Origin: Echinarachnius parma
Taxonomy: Eukaryota > Echinodermata > Echinoidea > Clypeasteroida > Echinarachniidae
DNA: 64,000 nucleotides
Assembly: GCA_037951105.1 (NCBI GenBank)
Contig: JBAMJV010007225.1
Span: forward strand, 64,501-128,500
Reading direction: 5' to 3'
In this document: one piece after another, positions 10,439 to 21,984 of the stretch
Numbering within the stretch: position 1 is the first letter of the stretch
How the letters are laid out: the number at the start of each line of letters is the position of its first letter
Made by a program: the position numbers and the translations under genes
The notes under the pieces: generated by a model
What the model saw: the letters and a program-made list of their open reading frames with translations, nothing else
The model's database searches: none
Told to the model about the DNA's origin: nothing

Positions 10439-11152
10439 GATATTTTTTCGCGGGCGTTCGGATGGCGAACACGACGGATTCATTGAAATGGGCGTAGCCA
10501 TGGTCATATAGCGGCGTAGCAATTTGTGCCATCCTGTTCTGTGTTATAGTATATTAGGAAAAACGCGATATAAAGGTCATGATATGAGACTTTTATGAGT
10601 GAAATAAAGTCTAGAACCTTGACAAGTGCATACATGACTCTCCGGTGTTCATCAGACCAGTCGCTGCACGTAGCAAGTATATATTACATTTCAGTTATGG
10701 TCGTATGCATTCTAAGGTGACTTTGTGGCTGGCATCATAATTATAGCAATTTCCGTTCCGATTAACTTTATTATGAAGTTGGATAGTCATTTTCTGTACT
10801 GGACACATATTGCTGGGCACTTACCATCTAACTGAGGATAACTGTTAACTGAACTGATACTGATACGAATACATTTTCCACAATGAACTTTTGAGTCGTA
10901 CTTTCTATAAATTATTGGTGTAGCCATGTGGTGTAATACCCAAAGTCTGACAGTCCAGCATGAAGTTATAGTATAGTCACCATTCGTTTGCCTTGATATG
11001 TTGAACTATTGAACGCACATTGCCCAACGGACTCCTTTTTGCTGCTGAAGCTTAGACAACTTTAAATTTGGATATAGGATCTCAGTGGAAATTAGAGGAA
11101 TTTCATGACGAATTTCCATTGTAGGCCTATATTGTGAAGAGCATTTGCAATC
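10439..11152 (+). other. 5' flank of TRIM-A
   Basis: About 0.7 kb of unique sequence upstream of the TRIM-A start. It must contain promoter and 5' UTR, but I see no clear TATA box at a fixed distance and no obvious splice acceptor next to the ATG. No other gene is visible. Confidence 0.4.
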
Positions 11153-13219
11153 ATGTCTACCGTTGTTCCGAAAGAAGTGGAGTGCGCCATTTGTCTTGAG
11201 AGGTTGGACACCCCGCGCATACTGTCGTGTCTTCATAGCTTTTGTGAAAAATGTCTGATCAAAACTGTCAATAGCCGACCCACCTTTGCCGTTAAATCTG
11301 CACGACTGGATCAGAAGAAATGTGAGTGTGTCATTTGCAATGCGACTACGGTTTTACCATCAAAAGGCGTTCGCGGATTGAGACTCGACTTCCCAGTAAC
11401 CAGACTGATAGAGGCTCTCGAAGAAAAGGAGAAACAGATGCAGAAGCTGACCTGCTCGTCGAGAAAATGCGATGTCTGCGGATGCGTTGATAATGCCAAG
11501 AAATCGTCATTTACTTTCTGCAAAGAATGCAGTCAGCTACTCTGCCGCCGATGTTCATCAGCCCATGCTAGCATTCGAACGACCCAAAGTCACACCGTGA
11601 GCAGCATCTCAGATTTGCTCAGTGGTAAAGTCACTATACAGAGCAAAATTGATTCTGCAGCAATGTGTCCAAAGCACAGCAACGAAAGGCTTAGAATTTT
11701 CTGCATTACATGCTCTGAAATAATCTGCCACGACTGCACACTCGATCATCACAGCAGCGAGAAAGGACACACGTTCCATTTCTTGAAGGCGTATGCTCCA
11801 ACTATGAAGAAGGAATTGAAATCAAGGCTTACAAAGGTTGATAGCAAAACCCAAGAACTATCTAAATTCCTTGTCTCGCTTGACAATGTCAAATCCAACA
11901 TTGACAATAATCAAGTGAAGATGGCAGATGAAATCAAGACTGCCGTTAAGGCACACGCATCTCGTGTTGAGGGCTCAAAAAGGGAAATGCTGGAGGAACA
12001 AGAAAAGCTCCACTGTGCCCAAGGTGAGAGAATCAAACAACTCCGGCAACAGACCGAGCACATGAAGGCACTTTCAGAGAAAAGCTCGGTGATGACGCAG
12101 CAAGTTCTGAAGAAACCGAAGGATGTTGTTGGCATGGCATCCATGTACAAGAGTCTACTCGAGGCAATGGATAACACCATAGCGAAGAAGCCGGACGAAC
12201 AGAAACTTCAGAATATCCGAAAGGATGTTCGAGGGCTACACTATCACGTAGAGTCTATGGAAGCCAAGATCGGTAAAGTCTCTCCCGTGTGTGCATGTGA
12301 GGATAAAGGAAGAAAAGTCAAGCTTAAATGCAGCTCTTCTCCAAAGGATATTCAGTTCACTCTGGATGGAAGAGTGGCCGTCCTTGGGAAAGAAAGACAT
12401 GCGATAGGTTACAAATACACAGAACCCTTATACACAAAGGGATCTAATTGTCAATGCGGTACTTACTGCGGTTACGGTGGTAGAACCTATCACCATCAGT
12501 ATAATCTGATAGATGCATTCCCGTTAATCGCAACAACGACAACGTGCTACCCAAGATGTACCCAGTTTCCCTGTAGAATGTGGCTTGAAAAATTAAAGTA
12601 TTATGACATCAGTTGCTTTGCCACCCTGTCATCCAATCAGTTCGTTATCGCCGCTAATAATGGTAAGCTTCACCTTCTTGGAGACACCCTTACAGAGTTA
12701 CCGCAAAGTATGCCTCAAGGAACCATCATCACTGACCTAGCGACAGATAGCGACGACAACATCTATGCAGTCGACGCGAAGGGCCATCAAGTACGCGTTT
12801 TGCAAGTCGATGGCAGCCTCTCGAAGACGGTGTCTACAGGCGCTCTAACACCCGACGCAGTAGCAGTCAACCAGACCAGTGTCGACAAGATTGTAGTGAC
12901 ACATCGGAAAGGAACCAGAGTATCTGTCCTCGACCTACAGGGGCACGTGGTGTCCTCGATCCATGGCGCATGGCGCATGGCGCATGTTGCGATCGCCTGC
13001 GACGCTAAGCTGATTTACGTCCTCTCCTATGACGCAAACAAAAAGATGACGCTCCAACGGTTCACGATGGAAGGCAATCTCGTGGATGAGCTGCTGAAAG
13101 ATGAGGGTTACACCTGCGCACGTCCACTGATGGCCGTTTCTTCTGTGGGAACCGTTGCGATAGTCACAGCGACGGGTGACGACGGACAAGTTCTCATGAC
13201 GTCATCTCTTTACAAATAG
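11153..13219 (+). CDS. TRIM-A: RING / B-box / coiled-coil protein with NHL-like C-terminus
   Basis: An intact 688-codon single-exon frame. The RING (residues 11-62) shows C11, C14, C26, H28, C31, C34, C59 and C62. A first B-box covers about 106-148 (C106, C109, C123, C126, C131, C134, H138, H147). A second covers 172-209 (C172, H175, C184, C187, C192, C195 and histidines 199-209). A heptad-rich coiled coil spans about 215-375. The C-terminal 200 residues form short repeats such as ITDLATDSDDNIYAVDAKGH, which look like a degenerate NHL/beta-propeller. Family knowledge predicts a cytoplasmic E3 ubiquitin ligase; substrate and pathway cannot be inferred. A Cys/His-rich stretch lies at 380-450. 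A 9-bp unit (CATGGCG-type) is tandemly repeated near 12961-12985. The nearest relative in the window is TRIM-B. The start is the first ATG before the RING at family-typical spacing. Confidence 0.93.
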   Translation: MSTVVPKEVECAICLERLDTPRILSCLHSFCEKCLIKTVNSRPTFAVKSARLDQKKCECVICNATTVLPSKGVRGLRLDFPVTRLIEALEEKEKQMQKLTCSSRKCDVCGCVDNAKKSSFTFCKECSQLLCRRCSSAHASIRTTQSHTVSSISDLLSGKVTIQSKIDSAAMCPKHSNERLRIFCITCSEIICHDCTLDHHSSEKGHTFHFLKAYAPTMKKELKSRLTKVDSKTQELSKFLVSLDNVKSNIDNNQVKMADEIKTAVKAHASRVEGSKREMLEEQEKLHCAQGERIKQLRQQTEHMKALSEKSSVMTQQVLKKPKDVVGMASMYKSLLEAMDNTIAKKPDEQKLQNIRKDVRGLHYHVESMEAKIGKVSPVCACEDKGRKVKLKCSSSPKDIQFTLDGRVAVLGKERHAIGYKYTEPLYTKGSNCQCGTYCGYGGRTYHHQYNLIDAFPLIATTTTCYPRCTQFPCRMWLEKLKYYDISCFATLSSNQFVIAANNGKLHLLGDTLTELPQSMPQGTIITDLATDSDDNIYAVDAKGHQVRVLQVDGSLSKTVSTGALTPDAVAVNQTSVDKIVVTHRKGTRVSVLDLQGHVVSSIHGAWRMAHVAIACDAKLIYVLSYDANKKMTLQRFTMEGNLVDELLKDEGYTCARPLMAVSSVGTVAIVTATGDDGQVLMTSSLYK

Positions 13220-13491
13220 ATATGGTTGTCATTAGTGATGGTGCATTATTAGAATATTGTGCACATTGTAATATGGATAAATTCTCTTTTCGGTGTATAT
13301 GACATAGCAAACAATTTGGAGTTCGGGTTGATATTTCAGCTACATTAGACATAATTAGAGAAACATATGAGAGAAGACAATTTTGTGAAGAAAATGTTTC
13401 GATATTGTAACATTTAACCCTGCATGGGTAAAGCATAACTACTGACATATGCGACCAAATCATCTCGTGTATACCTTATACTTAGTCGATA
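13220..13491 (+). other. 3' flank of TRIM-A
   Basis: AT-rich sequence after the TAG stop. I see no canonical AATAAA close to the stop codon. Reverse-strand frames here are short and featureless. Confidence 0.4.
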
Positions 13492-13493
13492 TA

Positions 13494-13991
13494 CAGGGTG
13501 GCCCAAAAAAAAACCGGAACGGGGCACTTCCCAAATTATAGTAACAAATATATTGTGTCCATCGGATAGGGTGTCTTTTCAAATGAACAATGATACCAAG
13601 AACAGTCAATTTGGTCGTGTAGTTTTTGTTTTAGGGCGCTGTGAGTGACACCATGTCAGGTTCTCTTTTTTGAATTTTTACCGAGACAGTGCTTGATAGA
13701 TCGCACATACCGCCTTTCATATCGTTCAACGAGGCGCGCCATTGTTAGTGTGCACTCAGCCGTGTGCCGAGAGAATGGGTGTGTTCGTTGAATGGTATTA
13801 CGGGCAGGGAGTGCAATTTAACTGGCATTGACTAGGTACAAATTGACAAAAATAGGCACCTGACATGGTCTCACTCACTTACTGTTCTTGGTATCGTTTT
13901 TCATTGGAAAAGACACCCTATCAAATGGACGTAAATATGTTGGTACTATATTTTGGGAAGTGCCCCGTTCCGTTTTTTGGGGGCCACCCTG
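13494..13991. mobile_element. Mariner-type MITE with long inverted arms
   Basis: It begins CAGGGTGGCCCAAAAAAAA and ends in the inverse TTTTTTGGGGGCCACCCTG, with TA at 13492-13493 and 13992-13993. The inverted match runs well over 100 bp inward and includes GGAACGGGGCACTTCCCAAA, GGGTGTCTTTTCAAATGAA and GATACCAAGAACAGT. Termini and TA target fit Tc1/mariner. It is 498 bp long and non-coding, lying 270 bp downstream of TRIM-A. Confidence 0.88.
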
Positions 13992-14317
13992 TATATGAAT
14001 ATAGTGGTGACTCAAAGATATATACTTTACCATTGGTTTGGAAAAGAATTACGACTTGAATTTTAAATCTTGGAAAATAACACGTAAGTAAATGATGATG
14101 AACATGACGAGAGCAAATTTGAGTTTGAATGCCGCACGTCCCCTGCCCTTATTTTGATTTGGAAATGGAGATGGAAATATAAAGCAATACAAAGTTACAT
14201 TTCATACAGCTAATAAATTTAAGATCGCCCAATCAAGTCGTTGTTTGTGCATTGGCTTTCATGTAGCGTGGAATTTACGCTCCTGTTTCACATTATGTAC
14301 TGTATGTGTGTATCTAC

Positions 14318-14395
14318 GCAATAATAATATAATAATAATAATGATAATAATAATAATACAAATAATAATGATATTATTAATAATAATGATTTGTG
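14318..14395. repeat. (AAT)n-rich microsatellite
   Basis: Mostly AAT triplets with GAT and ATT interruptions. Low complexity, no coding content. Confidence 0.85.
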
Positions 14396-15079
14396 TAATG
14401 AATCAGATAGAGAAGTGATGTTCCTATTCATGTAATACGTTTCATTGCTAGATTATTGTTCAAAATCATGATCTCTAAATGGTTACAAAGCCGCATTATC
14501 ACCCCGGTCATCGGATATAGTCGCGCACAATCGATATATAATATGGGCATTTCCACGGTAACTCGCGTTACACTTTATCGTACATTGACGTCTGTTCCAT
14601 GCATACAAAAAACGACAACAATCCCATTCAAAATACCTCTCACCCAACATAGAAACACACCTCATCAAATAATAACACTGAGCCATATCTTATATGGAAA
14701 AGCTTGTCAGCGTGTGCCTGCGCAGCGAGCCCAGTACAGAGACCGACATTTTATTACAAAATAACACCAATTTCACATAACCAACATCATAATCATACGT
14801 ACACAAAGACGTTTATATCTTAAGCATATATAACCAGTGCATACAAGCACATAATTTCTTACAACGAAGATAATAATGATAATAATGATAATACCGTGCC
14901 TGATTAGCATAGGGTGAAAAACCAGAGATAAAAACTAATAAGAGAAAAACTCTGGAAAACCTAACGCTAACCAACACAAAATTGGTGTACTTCCTTATAA
15001 AACATTCCAACCCTCAAAAACCAAAACATCTATACTATCATCATTATTATCATTATTATTAATGACATCATCAACAATA

Positions 15080-15427
15080 AGTATGTGTTAACGATCTGAC
15101 TGACAAACGTAGAATGACTACCCCTTCCAATACATGACTATGTCACCCTCCTCGGCCACATACCGAACCTATTCAAAAAAGCCCGCGCGAATCAACGGAT
15201 TCGCTCCACTGGCTTCCATACAAAGCTGTCGTTTTAACGACCTGCCTGTTACAAACATAATTTCTCTGCTATACGCTGTAGCGCAGAGAAATAAACGTCT
15301 GTTCCATGCATACAAAAAACGACAACAATCCCATTCAAAATACCTCTCACCCAACATAGAAACACACCTCATCAAATAATAACACTGAGCCATATCTTAT
15401 ATGGAAAAGTTTGTCAGCGTGTGCCTA
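15080..15427 (-). repeat. Joined X and Y repeats of the DIRS/PAT element
   Basis: 15080-15295 repeats 19968-20184 and 15296-15427 repeats 14588-14719. The junction falls at AATAAACGTCTG. Just inside it, TTTCTCTGC (15261-15269) and GCAGAGAAA (15283-15291) form an inverted repeat around a 13-nt spacer. The same arrangement lies at the outer X copy (20149-20157, 20171-20179). Confidence 0.85.
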
Positions 15428-17344
15428 GACCTATAAAAGAAGGGGTTGAGACTGACCAATAAATACGCCTTACCGTAATATTAAATCCCAAAATTACATA
15501 CAATCTTACTATAAAGCATTAAAAAAAAATAAATTGAATACATTCAATTAAAGAAATACGTGGCGCAATCTAGGGACAAATGCCCTCAAGACACCATCAA
15601 TAACCAATATAGCCATAAACGAGCATACATTCTTAAAACAAAATTGGCCCCTTACCAAATAAAACTACATAACCGAACATTGTCGTTATCATATAAACGT
15701 ATTAACCACAAATATATAAACTTCCGATACGAGAACATCAACCGCATGGCTTCTCAAATGCGAATGCATACCACAACAACTTAATTAAAACAATGTAATC
15801 CCGCAAGAACAAAAACTTTGCCCTTCAAGACTAACAAACAAACAACTTTAGACCGTATGCATCGTACGCATCAGCAACTCTAACCATCCCTGGCTAACGC
15901 CCGATCAAAAACAAAAACTCCTATCCGCCCGAATCCACAAATAAGAGCCTGAGCAGCATCTCTTCCATGCTCTAACTTCCTTCTCAAGTGAGCCAATAAC
16001 AAACGCGTGCTTATCACATATTCAATGCATCATGCTTGACAGGCCTCGTGACCTGTAACTGGAGCTCAACTGAGCCGTCAACATAACCGACCTTTACTTT
16101 CTAGACCTCCAGCAACCATGCCTCTTCCATAACATATCATTAATAGAAGCTCTAGCAGCCCATGTGGCGCCACCTAACCTTAAAAGGAGACCACCAAGCA
16201 AAAAAAAAAACAAAACATAATTATATATTTTAGTACCATTTTATAATATCAAACAAATGCCCAACATTTCACAAAGGGTTGTGCAATTCATACACAACGC
16301 AATTATTTTCTACCACTTACGGAACCAGCACTATTCCCCGGTTTCGTACAAACCAAACATCTGCGAGTGCGCCAAAGCTATTCACGCGCACATTTAAAAA
16401 CAATAGAATTAATCTAATACATGCCCACAAGAATATACCAAAGCATCGCAAGGACTTTACTACATCAAAAACACAGGAACCCCGCACATGGACATAACAA
16501 TACACGCTAGATCTTACAAAACTTCTACATCAGCTTCTGTCGTGTATTTCCCACATAAAGAAATAAACACGTCGAAAGCGACTGTGCCCTTCTAGATTAC
16601 CCTTCTGGAGCTCTGTCGCTTGGCTGATTCCAGAAGGCTTTTAATGAATAAACTCCCATCGAGAGAAAGCGCCATAATACGTCCTCGAAGCCCTCTCACT
16701 CCTACACATGATCAGATGCGTAGCCATGCCCTTGATTAGAAGTGGTACCGACCGCTAGTATCCTATAGAGCTGATCGTCTGATCCAGGTCTTAATCTGCA
16801 AGAGCAAAACATTGCATTAGAAACGAACCTTCAAAGCCACTAATTTAAAGGCCTAGTTAGGATTACCAAAGAATCCATTATTTCCTCTACCTTTCCTTGC
16901 CCCACCGGAGTCAATCTTCCTCACATCTACCCAAAACAAAAATAACAAATTAATATCCTTATACAACTTCGGCCAAAAGGAGGCCGATTTCCACAATAAA
17001 CTATCAAAGCCATTTACTTATTCCCAAACAAACTTTTGTTTGTATCTACAATTTTTCCAATCAATCTTAGTGGAGGGACCAATCAATTTATATATCCCTC
17101 CCAACTATGCTCAAAAGCATCTATTCCACTTATACCAGGACACCCCATCTCAAACGAGAGATCTGACACTTGGCATCTCTCTTTACCCAAAAGGGTGACA
17201 CAATAAAGTACATCCATGCATTTTACGCATATCATAAATCTCCATGGCTACCTATCACAAAAACATCCTTCTTACCATGCTTACTAACCTTCTGAACTGG
17301 ACTAAACTATACACAAATATATCTTACGAACAAAAACGGCAAAC

Positions 17345-17890
17345 TCTTCACCGCCTCCAGCTCTCCCCAAGTGGAGCCTCTATGGGTCTCGTGGACTGAA
17401 CGCCTGTCCGATGCTTCAAGCAATTAATTCTTCATATCTACATATAAACACGGAAGTGAACTCTCTTCACTGCCTACAGCTCTTTCATGGTGGAGCTTCT
17501 ATGGGCCGTGTCAAACGACCACCTGCCCGTTGCTTCAAGCAACTCATCTTCGTATCTACATATACAAACAACACTATGTTTACAGCCTTCAGCTCACTTC
17601 AAGTGGAGCCTCCATGGGCCGTGTCAAACGACCACCTGCCCGTTGCTTCAAGCAACTCATCTTCGTATCTACATATAAAAACAGCACTATGTTTACAGCC
17701 TCCAACTCACTTCAAGTGGAGCCTCTATGGGTCTCGTCAAACGACCACCCGCCCGTTGCTTCAAGCAATTCATCTTCGTATCTACATATAAAAACAACAC
17801 TATGTTTACAGCCTTCAGCTCACTTCAAGTGGAGCCTCTATGGGACTCGACAAATGACCACCTGACCGTTGCTTCAAGCAATCCATCCTC
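17345..17890. repeat. ~113-bp tandem repeat inside the DIRS element
   Basis: Five diverged units start near 17371, 17490, 17603, 17716 and 17829, each with GTGGAGCCTCTATGGG, CAAACGACCACCTGCCCG, TTGCTTCAAGCAA and TCGTATCTACATATA. The spacing is 113-119 bp, so the reading frame drifts between units. The overlapping plus-strand open frames are side effects of the repeat. Confidence 0.85.
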
Positions 17891-20476
17891 AACGTGGGTG
17901 TGCCCACCATATACTGTGCCAGAGGCATCAAAAAAGACATTTATATCTTAATACCATTACTCCAATCCCGTTCAGGCAAGCAACAGTTGCTGCAACCCGA
18001 ACGACAATCCAAAGACTACTTCCTTACTAAGCATGACGGGTGCTTGCCAACTGGCTCAACCATTCGAGCTATTAAAAATCTCCCTTATCTTCATTTGAAC
18101 GAGCTTACCTGTCGCGGTATACGAAGAATAATCCGGCCACCAAAGCCCGCCAATTCATTCACGTGGACCAGCTAGGATACAACCATTCCAGAATTTCAAC
18201 AATGTACAAAAGAATAATTTCATCGCTTCTCAACCGTTTCGTGAGATATATGCATATACATACCCTCCAGCCATGCTCCGGACCAGGCCAAGCTACTTCT
18301 GGCAGCTAATGGGTTTCCAGCGACTCATATTTTCCACAATTAAGAAAACCCAAGCCCAACATATCGTGGTGCACAACCTCAAGTAAATCGGGTGCCTCTT
18401 TATCGGTTGCTACAAAACCGAGACCATCATCGAGGTACATAATTACCTTGTGACATTGCGGTCCCCAATTCCGTGGGTGACGACGACCCGCGTGACTTAC
18501 GTAAACACGTACTTGACCGTCGAAATACCAAAAGGCAAGACGTTAACATTTATGGAAACCTCCACTTACCTTGAAAATCACAATCCAAACCGAGCTATGC
18601 CTTATGGTCTTCGAGTATCTCAATTATTATGCAAAATTCAAATCAAAATTAAACAACGAGTCACCAAAAGACAACACATCATTGGCAAGTATATCGTCTT
18701 CATATTAAAACTTTTCTTTAAATAAGCAAGAATAAACATTTCAACAATCCAAAACAAGCCTTCTCTGACTAATATTATCAACTTCAATCAACGGGCGTAC
18801 TTCTAATTCAAAAAACACCCTTTCCTCAAAATGCTCAGGGTATATCTCCCCCTATAAACACAAGATTCGCCCTAGCGAATATATTAAATTCTTCTTACTA
18901 TTACTATCAATCTGCCCGGGCCAAACATGATAGGGCATTCTTTACCCCTCATCAATCACATCTTAAAACGTAATTTCGTGCCATTCCCCCATAACTATTA
19001 AGAGCCGTCAAACGACCCACAGTGAATGACACAAAATCAACATAATTGCATGTGGCAAAATAATCAACATAATGATGTTGACGTAATGGTTGAGTACTTA
19101 TCTTTGCCTCACTGCCTGCCCTTGACACGTGTGACCTCTCGACACCAAAAACGCCAATACCCCGGCTTCCCACACGCAAGACTGGTGCCCGACCTCCGAC
19201 GGAAAACCCGACGTCACCCTTCCTCCGGGCGTCCCCAGACTGCACGGGCCTGCTGAGACCTGAAGCAACCCGTCGAGATGACGGCGTTGTAGTGTATGGC
19301 CGGAACCCGCTGCCCCTATGCAGCCTCCTAGTCGGTCCATTGATGCCGCATTGCCCCTCGTCATGACCTCGGACTTCAATCCTTCTCTCGTCGACCGAAT
19401 CGAAGGCCAGAACGTTGGCTTTGTACTCCACCACGGTGCCCCATCCGTAGGGTGACTGATCTGCGATCTTCATTAGCTTCTGCTTGTGCTCCAAGTACAA
19501 GGTTCCTAAAAAACCGGTAAATAGGTATAACAGTGCATTAATATCACAAAAACGTAGAATCACAAGTGAAATAAATAAAGAATAACAAAATATTCATGTA
19601 CCTTCGGACAAAAAGCCCTTAGCCGAAACTCACACAGCAGCCCTCACTTCGAATAACATAGTGTATATTTCAAACCAACTTTATGCTACTACCGTATCTC
19701 TTTCTCTCTAAAGGCATAGACCGCATATTATCTACTCAATTTTAACAAATAAATTTCCACTGAATTCATATTAATACGATTCGTAACTGAATTGAAATGC
19801 ACTTAACTTATGAGTAACGAGCTCATCCAGCTCTTCCAACAGCGAGAAAATGGGACGCCTGAACTTGCTCCTGGACGGTATTTAAAACGCCCGAGCCCCG
19901 AGGCATCCATTGTAGCTCGATGACAACGCCCTAAAAAAAAAAAAAGAGAACTGGCTATACGCTGCGCAGTATGTGTTAACGATCTGACTGACAAACGTAG
20001 AATGACTACCCCTTCCAATACATGACTATGTCACCCTCCTCGGCCACATACCGAACCTATTCAAAAAAGCCCGCGCGAATCAACGGATTCGCTCCACTGG
20101 CTTCCATACAAAGCTGTCGTTTTAACGACCTGCCTGTTACAAACATAATTTCTCTGCTATACGCTGTAGCGCAGAGAAATAAACTACTTTGATGTGCTGT
20201 AACTCCATTATTTTATAGAACTGTAGGCTGATTTTATCACCAAGGATTAAGTAGATGTTTACTTACTGGAAAACACAAAAAAGACTGACAGAGCTACCTG
20301 TAGGAACCTTTACGGAAGAATCCTGTTCGGTAACTCGCGTTACAAAAAGCACCATCTAAATATTAATTTTAGTCAAATATTTTATATGCTAATTTGACAT
20401 TTGTATGTGTCCTATGAGTTAGTATTGCAAACATTTCCAAACAATTTAGGAATAAATTGTAGGATGCAGTAACATC

Positions 20477-20521
20477 GGTAACTCGCGTTACGGTAACTCG
20501 CGTTACGGTAACTCGCGTTAC
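20477..20521. repeat. Three tandem 15-bp GGTAACTCGCGTTAC units
   Basis: Exact head-to-tail copies of GGTAACTCGCGTTAC. Each has GTAAC and GTTAC half-sites around TCGC, so it is a short interrupted palindrome. Single copies are at 20329-20343 and, near the opposite terminus, 14557-14571. The distribution next to the element ends suggests protein binding sites such as those of a transposase. Confidence 0.75.
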
Positions 20522-20989
20522 GGTTTGTCCGGAGGTTTTGATTCCTAAAAAATATACTTTAGAGCTATCAAATGGCTGAAATTGTAATCTGAAAAGGTAC
20601 TGTGATCATCAGTAATACAATTTGGTGCATTAAATAATAAAAATGCCAGAAAATATAGACAATATGAAGATTTTCCTGAAATTTGCACAGGGTAGTCCCA
20701 TATGTGGAGTTTCGTGTATGGTTTCCGTTTCTCCTATAAAGTATAAGGAGACACTCGAGAATCAAAAAAATAATATGAACTGAAAGATATCATTATAGGA
20801 TCATGTTTTATGAAAAATAATCCAGAAAAAATAAATAGGATTTGAAATAGAGCCAATTGTTTTTTCCATTTCATGTCCACTTTCCCGTGGAAATGCCCAT
20901 AATTATACACTTTCTAAATTAATATACTAATAATGTAAATTAGAGAGAAGCGAATAAATGTTTATTTAATAATTACTGATTAGACTGAA

Positions 20990-21770
20990 TTATTATTTGA
21001 GGGTTTCTTTGTTTTACAAGCATTTTTGTTTTGTGGACTCCTCTGTTTCAAATATGTATTCCTTTAATTTTGTAAAGGATTGTAATTGATAAGTATATTT
21101 TTGGGAAACGATAAAAATTGAAAATGAAATTAAAAATTGAAAAGGGATCAGTGCCTTGCTGAAGCAGGCATCGAACCGAAGGCCTACATATTGGAAGATG
21201 AATCACGCAAAGAACGTGATAACTATAAATTATGATATTATATGCCTTTTACCGACTTTGATCAGTTTTGTATCAGATCATACATTATATATATAACAAT
21301 AATTCTATTTCGTTCGACTGTAATCTACTTTTGAGTCCATGAACTAAAAAATGTTTCATTGTATTATATTATATTTTATAGAGTTATAGGCAAATGGATA
21401 ATCATTATAAATACGAATTTATACGTTACAATTAACTATTATACAGTGACTTTGTACATATGTATTGCATTATATCTGTAGTTGCTCATCAGTCTTAATT
21501 ATTAATTTACAGTTCCACCGTTTTACAAGCATTGCTTTTCTATTATTCCTTTATTTTGTAAATGACTGCAATTGATATGTTTTGTAGGAAACGAAAATAA
21601 AATTAACATTGAAAATTGAAATTGAAATAGGGATAAGTGTCTTGCTGAAGGACACGAGGGTCGTGTCGGGCATCGAACCGAAGGCCTACATATTAGAAGA
21701 TGACAACACGCAAAGAACGTGATAACTACATTATGATATTATAACCTTTTAACATGTTATCATATCAATA
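20990..21770. repeat. Two more copies of the window-start tandem unit
   Basis: Landmarks of the 1-3200 array recur in order (TTATTTGAGGGTT, GTTTTACAAGCAT, CCTTGCTGAAG, GCATCGAACCGAAGGCCTAC, GTTCGACTGTAATCTACTTT, then again TACAATTAACTATTATAC). Two units of about 400-450 bp are present head to tail. Confidence 0.8.
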
Positions 21771-21984
21771 TGTATTTATAGCTCATGCAACGGCTACGTG
21801 TCGTCGTAATCCACATTGCGCTTTAAATCCCGATCACGGGAGAATAGTTCAATGAGTAAACCACGCATATGTTTGTACGTATTGTGAGCGACGTTTATTC
21901 ATGCGATAATCTGATAATACGCTTATCGGAAAAACTCAGAGCGCAAGCGATAACTGTAAACCAAAGGATTGTTGAGTTTTGGTC

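Larger units (their letters stand above)
14588..20184 (-). mobile_element. DIRS/PAT-type tyrosine-recombinase retrotransposon fossil
   Basis: On the minus strand the parts run: repeat X (20184-19968), an internal region of about 4.5 kb, repeat Y joined to a second X (15427-15296 and 15295-15080), a spacer of about 360 bp, and a second Y (14719-14588). This X, body, Y-X, Y order is the split direct repeat layout of PAT and Ngaro elements. Near 19563-18952 the frame contains KIADQSPYGWGTVVEY, resembling the acidic gag-like protein of DIRS elements. Near 16190-16030 there are matches to the C-terminal tyrosine recombinase signature (a KRHG.WRS-like string after GGAT). The copies of X look identical and those of Y nearly so, suggesting recent insertion, yet the coding body is broken in several places. 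Reverse transcriptase was not resolved by eye. Confidence 0.75.
14544..20899. mobile_element. TA-flanked DNA element that hosts a retrotransposon
   Basis: The left terminus TGGGCATTTCCACGG (14544) is matched by the exact inverse CCGTGGAAATGCCCA ending at 20899. TA flanks each side (14542-14543, 20900-20901). A 15-bp motif, GGTAACTCGCGTTAC, follows the left end once (14557-14571) and recurs on the right side at 20329-20343 and three times head to tail at 20477-20521. Removing the retrotransposon between about 14588 and 20184 leaves a DNA element of roughly 760 bp. The superfamily is unknown; TA duplication alone suggests Tc1/mariner-like. Confidence 0.7.

Noticed and set aside
14456-18725. Plus-strand open frames of 72-126 codons in the DIRS region
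   Set aside because: The element reads on the minus strand; these frames are antisense shadows or products of the 113-bp tandem repeat.
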